Source: Phoronis ovalis (lineage: Eukaryota; Phoronida; Phoronidae). From it: a stretch of 24,058 nt of DNA. Made by a program: the position numbers and the translations under genes. Below the pieces are notes generated by a model. It saw only the letters and a program-made list of their open reading frames with translations, ran no database searches and was not told where the DNA came from. Positions 12,101 to 18,500 of this stretch are shown one piece after another (the stretch's first letter is position 1; every line of letters starts with the position of its first letter). The DNA lies in assembly GCA_028565635.1 (NCBI GenBank), contig JAOXYB010070390.1:1-24058 (forward strand). Direction: 5' to 3'.

Positions 12101-12253
12101 TTTGAAAAATTACGAAATATTATAAGTGTATTTACAACCTCATCACTTACCTATTTCTATGTGTGTTGTTATTCCACATCCAACGGCTACTTGAGTTAAG
12201 TAAACAACGAAAATGAGTGGCGCTAGACCTTGGGATATCTTAAAAACCCTCAT
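2957..12253 (-). CDS. GPLD1: Phosphatidylinositol-glycan-specific phospholipase D (GPI-PLD), complete, 19 exons
   Basis: Secreted enzyme that cleaves the inositol-phosphate bond of GPI anchors, releasing the protein and leaving phosphatidic acid. Coding exons in transcript order: 12253-12151, 10894-10757, 10585-10377, 9676-9567, 9304-9194, 8942-8915, 8734-8595, 8284-8092, 7815-7667, 7509-7320, 6834-6727, 6069-5989, 5539-5380, 5074-4924, 4651-4455, 4256-4102, 3970-3883, 3591-3467, 3124-2957. All introns are GT-AG and every phase matches. The total is 2604 nt, 867 residues plus stop, against about 840 in mammals. Residues 1-25 form a signal peptide. Residues 26-345 are the zinc-dependent phospholipase C-like domain, with histidines at 31, 36, 84, 91, 128, 136, 154 and 161. 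Residues 345-393 are a charged linker. Residues 394-867 form the FG-GAP beta-propeller with DxNxDG-type calcium loops. An in-frame TAA just upstream fixes the ATG unless another exon is spliced in. No break or missing key residue is seen. Assignment is very secure; individual splice sites are inferred. Confidence 0.96.
3273..3290 (+). repeat. (GAT)n microsatellite in GPLD1 intron 18
   Basis: Five to six consecutive ATG/GAT triplets sit inside a longer degenerate GAT-rich stretch (about 3220-3315). It lies in the intron between exons 18 and 19 and has no coding role. Confidence 0.8.
3467..3591 (-). CDS. GPLD1: GPLD1 coding exon 18
   Basis: Residues 771-812. EEGVVYVYFHTNNT corresponds to vertebrate EDGRVYVYNGKETT. 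Then a cysteine and IKPCPGR correspond to WITPCPEE. There are two possible N-glycosylation sites (NNT and NAT). Confidence 0.92.
3883..3970 (-). CDS. GPLD1: GPLD1 coding exon 17: last calcium loop
   Basis: Residues 742-770. FEDLSGDGLDDLIVASPFR matches vertebrate LSDLDDDGLDEIIMAAPLR, an FG-GAP calcium loop. The exon ends T|GTGAGT. Confidence 0.93.
4102..4256 (-). CDS. GPLD1: GPLD1 coding exon 16
   Basis: Residues 690-741. It is a divergent propeller segment, with VGGVSLYNVSVML and a closing GDRLFDKYGANLM that corresponds to vertebrate GDRRFSRFGGVLH. It is followed in phase 0 by exon 17. Confidence 0.91.
4455..4651 (-). CDS. GPLD1: GPLD1 coding exon 15
   Basis: Residues 624-689. GKLYIYDQLTAAKKPRHTFTG aligns with the blade in vertebrates that reads GRVYGYFPPNGQSWFTISG, then ENLGYSFAIGDPYE. 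The donor was chosen as A|GTAAGTAG. A second GT four bases downstream would break the frame into exon 16. Confidence 0.9.
4924..5074 (-). CDS. GPLD1: GPLD1 coding exon 14
   Basis: Residues 574-623. DWMASGEQNYSWYGYRVAV aligns with NWTVRGEEDFSWFGYSLHG, then LMVGSPTYR. This blade lacks a DxNxDG calcium loop, as in vertebrates. The acceptor is CTAACTAG. Confidence 0.92.
5380..5539 (-). CDS. GPLD1: GPLD1 coding exon 13: third FG-GAP blade
   Basis: Residues 521-573. YCNLGYSLASGDLNRDGYTD is a calcium-loop FG-GAP repeat, followed by LVVGSPFAPAGGQQKGMVG, closely matching vertebrate LVIGSPFAPGGGKQKGIVA. Confidence 0.95.
5989..6069 (-). CDS. GPLD1: GPLD1 coding exon 12
   Basis: Residues 494-520. GEVYVYFGSKSQQPF...PDIRITC matches vertebrate GAVYVYFGSKQGGMSSSPNITISC. 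The exon is 27 whole codons between phase-0 introns. Confidence 0.94.
6576..6603 (+). repeat. Short 13-base tandem duplication
   Basis: Two adjacent exact copies of CAACTGGTCAGTA sit in the GPLD1 intron between exons 11 and 12. No function is apparent; it looks like replication slippage. Confidence 0.6.
6727..6834 (-). CDS. GPLD1: GPLD1 coding exon 11: second FG-GAP blade
   Basis: Residues 458-493. It opens with NGRYGWSVAVVDLNADGLND, an FG-GAP repeat with a calcium loop, then APSVGSTTLTYK, nearly identical to vertebrate APSVGSEQLTYK. The exon is 36 whole codons. Confidence 0.95.
7320..7509 (-). CDS. GPLD1: GPLD1 coding exon 10: first FG-GAP blade
   Basis: Residues 394-457. SADINNDGFEDLVLGSPGYS is an FG-GAP repeat with a DxNxDGxxD calcium loop, followed by KGRVYIVYGNSSGIP, matching vertebrate IGRVYLIYGNDLGLP. 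Confidence 0.95.
7667..7815 (-). CDS. GPLD1: GPLD1 coding exon 9: charged linker
   Basis: Residues 345-393. It is Lys/Glu/Asn-rich (VRLKNMEIKKSDYEKK) and poorly conserved with vertebrates until its end, where SSNVPYTNLG leads into the first propeller blade. Splice sites (CTCTGCAG acceptor, AG|GTAAGT donor) and phases fit, so it belongs to the gene even though the sequence is divergent. Confidence 0.88.
8092..8284 (-). CDS. GPLD1: GPLD1 coding exon 8: end of catalytic domain
   Basis: Residues 280-344. CDIPRNPLYLRCHG aligns with CNLPENPLFIACGG, and TKTKRGVYFKP with the vertebrate NYTERGVFFSV. The exon includes a possible N-glycosylation site (NNT). It ends in phase 0. Confidence 0.92.
8595..8734 (-). 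CDS. GPLD1: GPLD1 coding exon 7: FLGGMNDMAVWTTNI block
   Basis: Residues 234-279. NKSPFLVNQLSDYFLGGMND matches vertebrate TKSPFLVEQFQEYFLGGLDD, then MAVWTTNIW and MLENG. This is the C-terminal part of the catalytic domain. Confidence 0.94.
8915..8942 (-). CDS. GPLD1: GPLD1 coding exon 6 (28-base microexon)
   Basis: Residues 224-233, LGEKLAVAK after the split Arg, matching vertebrate YGEMLAVSK. It is only 28 bases, with a TTTTTAG acceptor and AAG|GTAAGT donor. Both the alignment and the phase of the flanking exons require it, so it is well supported despite its size. Confidence 0.9.
9194..9304 (-). CDS. GPLD1: GPLD1 coding exon 5
   Basis: Residues 187-223. WYVPVGDLFNIYKEYY matches the vertebrate WYVPVKDLLGIYEKLY, followed by a helix with VIEDCTLILFLAR. 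Phases on both sides are consistent (1+36 codons+2). Confidence 0.93.
9567..9676 (-). CDS. GPLD1: GPLD1 coding exon 4: TDFHGSF...HDVGDFGGD
   Basis: Residues 151-186 plus two bases of Trp187. TDFHGSFEAAHDVGDFGGD aligns with the vertebrate IDFHGSYSEAHSAGDFGGD block that supplies further metal-site residues. Confidence 0.94.
10040..10066. repeat. Perfect 9-bp hairpin AAGTCTCCC / GGGAGACTT
   Basis: Two perfect 9-base inverted arms flank the 9-base loop GCGGACGAA, in GPLD1 intron 3. It is a GC-rich island in AT-rich intron sequence. The core CTCCCGCGGA recurs at 18242-18251, so it may be the tip of a dispersed small repeat. Confidence 0.5.
10377..10585 (-). CDS. GPLD1: GPLD1 coding exon 3: catalytic core histidines
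   Basis: Residues 81-150. It contains YHDVSEDTHWAPFL, then SHQVADISWHSLGIDQGFL, the strongest signature of the family. His128 and His136 align with zinc-site histidines reported as essential in the mammalian enzyme. The exon is 209 bases and ends in phase 0. Confidence 0.95.
10757..10894 (-). CDS. GPLD1: GPLD1 coding exon 2: start of catalytic domain
   Basis: Residues 35-80. It completes the GHR motif and contains LILEHQDAFQAGNPYPDAYYP, which matches the vertebrate LLLEHQDAYQAG...PDCFYPS block, followed by a conserved cysteine. Acceptor TTTTACAG, donor G|GTAACT. Confidence 0.93.
10965..11510. repeat. Degenerate repeat region with GGTATAGAGGATGT-like units (GPLD1 intron 1)
   Basis: Many imperfect copies of a 12-14-base unit close to GGTATAGAGGATGT occur at irregular spacing between about 11038 and 11462. 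The outer ends (CTCCGGGGG near 10970 and GTCCCGGCTGAG near 11482) are weakly inverted relative to each other. No protein-coding frame is visible. It looks like a decayed non-autonomous element with internal subrepeats, but the borders are approximate. Confidence 0.5.
11635..12037. mobile_element. MITE-like element with CCCGGGG inverted ends (GPLD1 intron 1)
   Basis: The left end reads GTACTTTCCCGGGG...ATACTCAAG. The right end, in reverse complement, reads AGTACTCCCGGGG...AATCAAGG, giving imperfect terminal inverted repeats about 400 bases apart. GTACTTT directly abuts both ends (11635-11641 and 12031-12037) and could be a target-site duplication or, since AGTACT is palindromic, part of the inverted repeat. 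The interior has repeated TTTGGATTGCTACCC-like units and no coding capacity. I infer a non-autonomous DNA element. Confidence 0.5.
12151..12253 (-). CDS. GPLD1: GPLD1 coding exon 1: signal peptide and CGxxTHxEIGHR start
   Basis: Residues 1-34 plus one base. The ATG is followed by a basic start and a hydrophobic run (roughly residues 10-24) ending at GCGITTHIEIGHR, the family signature that opens the mature enzyme and carries the first zinc-ligand histidine (His31). The donor is G|GTAAGT. The frame upstream closes with TAA five codons before the ATG. Confidence 0.93.
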
Positions 12254-12278
12254 TTCTCGTTTGAAAATTAGTTACCAT
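12240..12278 (-). other. Upstream ORF overlapping the GPLD1 start
   Basis: An ATG 25 bases upstream of the GPLD1 ATG, in context GCAATGG (G at -3 and +4), opens a 12-codon out-of-frame ORF that runs across the GPLD1 start and stops 11 bases into the coding region. If the transcript starts upstream of it, it should reduce initiation at the main ATG. The transcription start is unknown. Confidence 0.4.
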
Positions 12279-14012
12279 TGCGATCTGTGTTGCAAAAATA
12301 AAGTGGGTCACAAGGCACTTGCCGGAAGTTTACAACAATTGGTTATTAATATTTTACAATATTTTCGCTAGAATAGAAGCATTTATCTTGGAAGTTTGAT
12401 AGCACGATTAGCATTTTGAGCAAACCATCTGTTTAGTAGCCTTTAGTTGAGAAGAAATACGCGGACCGACAGCAGTCGTTGGTGGAAACTGTTGTTTAGC
12501 GGCTCCATCTTGCGGATGCGTTTGGCTTTTGACACGGATGTGACACTCCCGGGGTGACACTGCCGATACAGAATGAGATTTTGCATGCCATTGGTTTTCA
12601 AATATTTCGAGACCCTTATTTTTGACATCCTCCTGCTTTTTCTATTTCTTTTACTTACTTTTTTATTTCACTTTTATGGTAGAACTTAGGTTTATATAAC
12701 CAGTTAATATAACCCATCACGAGAGTAGACTTTCATATATCCTAGAACGAGAGAAACCTTTGAAACCATCACACCTTTGCCTAAGGCTTTAGGAATACCT
12801 ATTTTTTTCCCGCCAAAACCCTGTTTGCTTAACTTTTGTTTGCTAAAAACCCTGTTTACTGACAGAAATAAATTCTGCTAATTTGCTCACAAATTGGATA
12901 CTTTCTGCTGGATCCTCTGAGACTGCACATCCCTATGTAGCAGGAAGCCTAACCCTATCACCGGGTGTCTGCATCTTCTCCACTCCCCATCACTGCTTTT
13001 GAATGCATAACTATGAAATGTACTCAGAATCAAATATTATAGTTATTTCTCTCAATTAAACTGATATTAAAACGTCATTGTATTAGAAATATTTTTTTCA
13101 GCAGTAGTTTAAATTTAGTTAATTGTGTTATATTTTCCATTTCACACTTATACCTGTGATGATAAAGGCTGTACTTCAATTCTTGATTTACATTTCTTGA
13201 TTTACATATTTATTTAATCTGTTTTATATCTCTAATTTTTATAAAATACTTTTATATAACATAATTATGGTAAATCACATTAATTCATAAAATACTTAAA
13301 ATTGATACATATTATTTTTGTGAGGTGAAATTGCAGTTTTATAAGCTCTATTCCTATATCAGCTAACCTTGCATACAGAACATTTGCTGTCCAAATTTTA
13401 CTGTCCTTCACAAAAATCTTATGCTGCAATTTTCTTTAATTATACATCCATAATCAATCAAAAGAAAAGATTATAAAAGATTGTGTCAGTACCTAATTTG
13501 AACCCCCTCTGGCAAATTTTTTATCTATAACTTAACCAAATCCTGTGTTATCTGAAATGAAAAGTTCACTTAAAAAGTTTCACTTGATGCAATATAAGAA
13601 ATGAACAAATTCCACAGAGAGCTTAATAGCGCTATAAAAAATCACTTACAGTAAATGATTACAAAATTAAATAAAATTATTATCACGATATTAAAAGCGA
13701 TCACATTTTGGAAAATATGAAAACAGATGTACACCACAAAACTTAATAAAGTTTTCAAGGTCACAACATCATTCACTGGGGATTCACCATATAGCATGTG
13801 TTGAACTATCTGACACATTTCTGATATGCCCACATGAACTTCAAGCTCTGTATTATATCTCTGATGTCATATAGAAAAATAATTTCTGTAGTGCATGAAC
13901 GCCGAAGGTGATATAGTTGACGTGTATCTAGAAACATAAGTACTTCAGTGTTTGCAGCACTTGATTGTACACTCTAGTAATGACATAATGATAAACTATG
14001 ATGCATTGGTCT
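12254..14012. other. Intergenic region between CMPK1 and GPLD1
   Basis: It contains the 3' flank of CMPK1 and the 5' flank of GPLD1. Most is AT-rich and featureless. A GC-richer patch at about 12440-12580 holds a CAAGATGGAG motif. A 61-codon minus-strand frame there (12443-12628) has an ATG but no recognisable domain, so I do not call it a gene. Confidence 0.5.
12499..12515 (-). promoter_or_regulatory. Possible promoter element, YY1-like CAAGATGGAG
   Basis: The minus strand reads CCGCAAGATGGAGCCGC, close to the CAAGATGGCGGC core of YY1 sites that often sit just after metazoan transcription starts. It lies about 250 bases upstream of the GPLD1 ATG inside the only GC-richer patch of this intergenic region. 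Inference only. Confidence 0.25.
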
Positions 14013-14048
14013 TTACGAGTTGAAGCACTTCTTGATCTCTTCAAAAAC
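14013..14048 (-). CDS. CMPK1: CMPK1 coding exon 6 with stop
   Basis: Residues 183-193, [11 protein letters not shown], then TAA. It aligns with the C-terminal VFDEVVQIFDKEG of human. It is very short but is required to close the protein in frame at the expected length. Confidence 0.88.
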   Translation of the reverse strand, partial: VFEEIKKCFNS

Positions 14049-17000
14049 CTGAAATGGAAGAGCATATTTTTACCATGGCAAAGAAAAGTACTTGCTTTCA
14101 TGTGACATTAACTATTACGGTTTACATCGATATATAGACATTGTTGTAATATTATGTAATCAGGAAAAAATTACAGATTATTATCAACAGTACATTAATT
14201 ATTACAGTTTATGCTAATATGTGGACATTGCCGACATACAGCCTCATTATTTAAGTGAACATAATATTAATAGGAATGTACTATAAGCATCAGCTTGGTA
14301 TATTTGTTTCTTAAAAATTTGATTCTGTACATAGCAACGTAAACAGAAATCACCAAGTGTATTTCATAATGTTTCTGTTTGAGTATTGAACATGTTTGTT
14401 AATAAAATGTTTCATTTTTAGTCAGTTACAACAGCATGCAGTAATTTCTTTATTACTAATGGCATGTAGTTTTTTTGCAAAGCAATGCATAATACATAAA
14501 TTAATTAGTATGATACTAACCTCGTGTTCATTCTGTGCTGCATTTATTCTCCTTACTTGATCTTGCGATGCATAATGATCAATGATGGGCATCGTGTTAT
14601 TATTGTATGTGTGGATTCTAAAAAAAATACATATGAATGATCATATTAACTGATAAAGCTTCTTTCTGAAACCTATTGCTACTTCTAAAGTCTCCTATAG
14701 AGTTACCAAATAACTGTTTAAACGGAATCAATAGGGCTACTCACATTAATGCACTCATGTAATTCCGTTACAACTCTTTTGCTACACTTTTAAGTATTTA
14801 TGTTGATAACTTCTAATGAAGTTATATTGCAAAAATAAGATTAATCATTTATCAAATAGAAGTACATTAAAGTTGTTTCCCTGCTAGTTGACCATCGCTA
14901 TGAATTATGAAACTTGTCAGCTGAATCTTAATGGGGTAGTTCATAAATATCACATGACCACGAATTCATTCAATAGCTTAGGAGTGCAAATGTAAAAGTT
15001 TGTTTTTTTGACAATAATTGGTGCCATCTACTTTTTCAGTGAAGAAAGCATTATATACTGGAAAATTTGTTATTGTTACAAGTTGTTGAGCTTTTTTTCT
15101 CTCATAGGTCTTATATATTATAAATCTGTCACTTAGTGGACTTCAGTTATAGAGTACTGATTTTGGAAACTATCTTTATTTATAGAACATTTATTTATAA
15201 TTATATAGAAAAAACTGCAGGGACCCCCAACTGTAAATTCCTGGAATCATGTGTTGCATGTTAAAATATGCATATGTCTTGATATAGATAGATAGATGGA
15301 TAGATTTTTATTTACGTGACATGTGTTTACCAGCAAAATAGATATGAAATACAATATAGTTATACAGCCAGCCACAAATGGCTTATACATATTACAATAT
15401 GATTGGAAATATTCTTACTGTACAACTTACATCTTATCATGGTAACATGTGTGCTTGTAATTTAATTTTTAACATCTGAAGCTTGTAAATAATATGGCAC
15501 TTTGATGACTTTTTACCTCTTTTTGAGACTTTCTTCATTGTCATCTGATCGACCACTACCCATCTGTCCACGTTTTAGACATCTATCAACACAAACCTGG
15601 AGTTCATAGAAAAAGTTTAATAAAAGTAAATTACTCTTTATTCAATTCTAATAAAACTTCTAATACAATTAACTTTTATCAATTAAAAAACAAAGAAAAT
15701 GGGATAGCTTACAATCTGATCTTCCACGTCACTAAAGCATTATCCTCTGTGATGTGGTTCTCTGGTGGGCCTAACAAACCTTTTTTATCAGTGGAGTTGC
15801 CTCCTTTTTTAATAACATGATCAAAAAAATGTTCAGATTCCTATCTGAACCAGCAAAATAAATAGTTAGAAGAGACTAAGTGCTAGATTGCTATCCCTGT
15901 CCTAGCATTCCTAGTATCTGAATTTAAATGACTGTGTTAAAACTTTAACTTTCTTACTGAAAAGACCTGATAATCATACACTCAGTAACCTTATTGGTGT
16001 GAATTTTAAAAATATTATAAGCATGTTACATACTTAGTTTTTTTAGTTGTGACTTTTTGCCGCTACTTACCTCTTCAGGACAATCAAAGAAGAGCACAAA
16101 TTTAACAGTTGCTTTTTCTGACATCTCTCGTACCCAGCCGTCTAAATTATCACGATTTCTAGGGAAACCATCTATAAGAAAATCGATCTTCTGACTGTCT
16201 TCCATTGCCTGTAGTACATTACACAGTAAGTTATGATTTTATCAAAAGTATACATAGAAAACAAGCAATACTAAATTATTAATTTTTAACTTATTTTACA
16301 AGGATGAGAAGTCAAGAGTTTAAAAAAGAGGTGTTTAAAAATGTTTTATCTAATAATATATGTGCTTCATGACTTATGACTTTATCAGAAGTATAAAAAG
16401 AAAACAAAAAATACTAAAAACACAAAATTGATTCATAAATAATTATTAATTTTTAACTTATTTTACAAGAATGAAAAGTAGAGTGTTTAAAAATGTTTTA
16501 TCTAATATACATGCTGCATGATTCTTTGTATCAAATTTTAAAAAATTGCAATTAAAATTCATCTGAAAGAGTATACCTATAAATATCAGGTAGTAAATAT
16601 TACTGATAATGATATCTATAAATTTAGTATAAGAAATTATTAGCTTGTTAAATGTACAGTTTGAACATGAAAATCAACCATTGTTTGTTATACCAGATGA
16701 GATAAGACTGTGTATTTTTTATACAGACCTGCCGGAGTAATGCACATGTTATTTCTACAGGAACTATTGTTCCATTTCGTATATGTTCTTCAATTAGAGT
16801 ACCATACTTTGAGCCTTTCCTTTGTCTCTCTGCTCTGAGTAAATCACCAGCTGATAAATGCACATGCCCAAATTCCTACAAATATAACTATCAGCTCAGG
16901 AAAAAGACTTTTAGCTGTCACAAAGGCCTCACAGAGCAGTGTTATTCTGTGTTCTTTAAATGTCCTCATGCACTGTTATGTAAATGCAAAAAAATCCTGC

Positions 17001-17318
17001 TGGTGCGCATTTTCTCAACAAAATAATTTGGCAGTTTTCAAGTCTGCATATGGCTTAGTTTGTGGACAGACGCATTTTAATTTTGTGTTAAATATTTAGA
17101 AAACTTTGAAAGTTTACAGCTTAGCATCAAAAACATACAAAAAATATAATAATAATATCAAAAATATTTCCATAGTGTACTTGACAATAAAATTTAAGTA
17201 TTATGCAATATAGAAAAAGAAAATATTTAATTACCTCACAAATTTTTGTGCATTGTGTTCCCTTTCCAGCACCTGGTCCTCCTAATACAAATACAACATT
17301 TGGTTTCTGTTGCAGCAT
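14013..17318 (-). CDS. CMPK1: UMP-CMP kinase, complete, 6 coding exons
   Basis: Pyrimidine nucleoside monophosphate kinase, transferring phosphate from ATP to UMP, CMP or dCMP in the cytosol (and nucleus). Coding exons: 17318-17235, 16875-16729, 16208-16071, 15596-15517, 14617-14521, 14048-14013. All introns are GT-AG and in phase, giving 582 nt and 193 residues plus stop, against 196 in human. Motifs in order: P-loop [10 protein letters not shown] (residues 13-22), HLSAGDLLR of the NMP site (34-42), IVPVEIT (residues 63-69), IDGFPRN with the conserved Asp-Gly-Phe-Pro-Arg (89-95), FFDCPEE, and the LID segment GSGRSDDN (136-143). The ATG used gives a start like the short human form. The frame stays open for 46 codons upstream, so a longer N-terminus is possible. 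No damage is visible; very secure. Confidence 0.96.
14521..14617 (-). CDS. CMPK1: CMPK1 coding exon 5
   Basis: Residues 150-182. [20 protein letters not shown] aligns with RIQTYLQSTKPIIDLYEEMG, and VRRINAAQ with VKKIDASK. Confidence 0.93.
15281..15306 (+). repeat. (GATA)n microsatellite
   Basis: Repeated GATA with a GATG interruption, in the CMPK1 intron between exons 4 and 5. Confidence 0.75.
15517..15596 (-). CDS. CMPK1: CMPK1 coding exon 4: LID domain
   Basis: Residues 124-149 plus two bases. [20 protein letters not shown] matches human IERCLERGKSSGRSDDNRE, with the catalytic arginines and the SGRSDDN lid; there is one extra residue in the lid loop relative to human. Confidence 0.95.
15713..15840 (-). 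other. Exon-like open segment inside the CMPK1 intron between exons 3 and 4
   Basis: On the minus strand an AG (GGTTCAGATAG) is followed by 43 open codons of coding-like, high-complexity composition, including KKGGNST and [17 protein letters not shown], then a TAA that overlaps a possible donor TT|GTAAGC. The frame is open exactly from acceptor to stop or donor. Joined to exon 3 it reads in phase. Its 128 bases would shift the frame of exon 4 to an early stop, so it could be an alternative last exon or a poison exon. It could also be a relic of another gene or a chance frame. I do not recognise the peptide. Confidence 0.3.
16071..16208 (-). CDS. CMPK1: CMPK1 coding exon 3: IDGFPRN core
   Basis: Residues 78-123. 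[16 protein letters not shown] and [11 protein letters not shown] match human [16 protein letters not shown] and SFVLFFDCNNE. The exon is 46 whole codons. Confidence 0.95.
16231..16522. repeat. Tandem duplication of about 145 bases (CMPK1 intron between exons 2 and 3)
   Basis: Copy one spans about 16231-16373 and copy two about 16374-16522. Both begin TTATGA(T/C)TTTATCA(A/G)AAGTATA, share TTATTAATTTTTAACTTATT and AGAGTTTAAAA/GTGTTTAAAAATGTTTTATC blocks, and end with a GC(T)TGCATGA-like or GCTTCATGA stretch. They differ by scattered substitutions and small indels, so the duplication is not recent. Confidence 0.75.
16729..16875 (-). CDS. CMPK1: CMPK1 coding exon 2: NMP-binding segment
   Basis: Residues 29-77. 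It holds [14 protein letters not shown] and [14 protein letters not shown], the nucleoside-monophosphate-binding helices. The donor CAG|GTCTGT is non-ideal but is the only one that keeps the frame. Confidence 0.93.
17235..17318 (-). CDS. CMPK1: CMPK1 coding exon 1: P-loop
   Basis: Residues 1-28, [20 protein letters not shown] and onward to TQCTKICE; the ATP-binding P-loop. GAG|GTAATT donor. The start is the only in-frame ATG before a TGA at 17457-17459, but the open frame between them is unusually basic (see findings). Confidence 0.93.
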
Positions 17319-17456
17319 TGTTGTTTTTTGTGCGTATAAGTTATATCCCAAAGTACGGCCCACTTGGGCTAGCCGTTTGATTGAATGCAGTATTGAAGAG
17401 TAAATCTGTCTTTTAAGGTAAATACTTTGCAAAGCTTTATTGTGCTTCTCCGTAGT
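17319..17456 (-). other. In-frame basic extension upstream of the CMPK1 ATG
   Basis: The CMPK1 frame stays open for 46 codons 5' of its ATG, back to a TGA. The last 38 codons (LQSIYLKRQIYSSILHSIKR through YAQKTT) contain six Lys/Arg and no acidic residue, which resembles a mitochondrial presequence. There is no ATG, only a TTG at 17430-17432. It could be 5' untranslated sequence, part of a longer form with an ATG in an upstream exon, or a non-AUG start. Confidence 0.35.
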
Positions 17457-17646
17457 TCACTAGCTAATGGAATACAAAACAAACATAAAATTATTAGCAG
17501 ACGAAAAAGTGAAAATCCCATCAGCTTTGTAACCTATGCCAGTTCGACATGTTTGTATTCTTGGACAAAAAGGTACAAAAAAATTCCAGGTAGATTTCCT
17601 AACAATCAAATTATTTTTTATGTACATCAATTATCTACTTGATAAA

Positions 17647-17733
17647 TTATCTACACCTCCAGCCCATTTTAAGTGTCCATCTGGCCAAGTGTCGTAAATC
17701 AACTAATATAATATTTGTATCTGGAGCTGTCAT
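17647..17733 (-). other. Small ATG ORF (28 codons) upstream of CMPK1
   Basis: The minus strand has ATG in context GTAATGA opening 28 codons (MTAPDTNIILVDLRHLARW... to WRCR) before TAA. The composition is coding-like and a weak donor (GAG|GTGTAG) falls near its end. It could be an upstream ORF in a CMPK1 leader, part of a 5' exon, or chance. Confidence 0.2.
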
Positions 17734-18238
17734 TACCGACGTAGTCGCACTCGGCTATAAAACTGATGAAAATGCAGTTATAAATTCATTGATTGCTATT
17801 TTCACACCATTCTAATTAAAATCTGAGGTTAATTTTTGCTCCCATTACTTATCTGCTATCCTTTTCTCCAGCGAATAACTGACGATTCTTTCCTGGTTAA
17901 GTTACTTATCCGACATTCATTTATGAATCCCCAACAAGAAACAGGAGAATATTATCAATGGGAGACAGGGTAACAGAAATAACGGGAGCTAACACTTGAT
18001 GTTATTTAGAAATGTTTGGCACACTATCATTAATTTACAAAGTATTCTGACTGCGCTGCACACGTGTATTTCTTTTAAACTAAAAGATTTTAGCTAGAGA
18101 TTGATCACTATATTATCTCGAATATTTGCTATGTTGATGGACTTTTGTTCATATTGTTTTTTACCCATTTAATTAAATATTCAGAAAGCCAATGATATCG
18201 GCTAAAATATATGACAATGATCAATGATACTGATATGG

Positions 18239-18255
18239 AGACTCCCGCGGAGTCT
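18239..18255. repeat. Perfect 7-bp hairpin AGACTCC / GGAGTCT
   Basis: AGACTCC-CGC-GGAGTCT, a GC-rich palindrome in AT-rich DNA. It shares the core CTCCCGCGGA with the hairpin at 10040-10066. Confidence 0.5.
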
Positions 18256-18432
18256 GACTCCAGTCGAGCAGTACTTAAAATGATCTGGAACATTTTTTAA
18301 CATTGATTACAAATATTTAATCTTTTTCACGTGTAAACTGTTTCGTCTACATTACATATAGTAGACAGTTTATGCCACGAAATGATGATGATCAGCAAAC
18401 ACAATTTAGGTAACTTATCAGAGAAAAATTAC

Positions 18433-18500
18433 CTTTGGTTTCGTTTCGGCGACTTGCCAACACACAGATCCACAAAAAATCAGGAAGTAGAACAAACTAA
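18433..18500 (-). other. Possible non-coding first exon of CMPK1
   Basis: The minus strand carries a GC-richer stretch ending AACGAAACCAAAG|GTAATT, a good donor. A matching acceptor TTTTGTATTCCATTAG lies at about 17464-17479, upstream of the CMPK1 ATG. The spliced leader would contain a stop in the CMPK1 frame and so be untranslated. The upstream border is a guess. Confidence 0.25.

Noticed and set aside
12443-12628. 61-codon minus-strand ATG ORF upstream of GPLD1
   Set aside because: No recognisable domain; basic composition and position suggest leader or promoter sequence.
13642-13833. 63-codon minus-strand frame with a hydrophobic end
   Set aside because: No ATG at its start, and the hydrophobicity comes from AT-rich codons; probably CMPK1 3' flank.
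17203-17403. 66-codon plus-strand frame
   Set aside because: Antisense shadow of CMPK1 exon 1.
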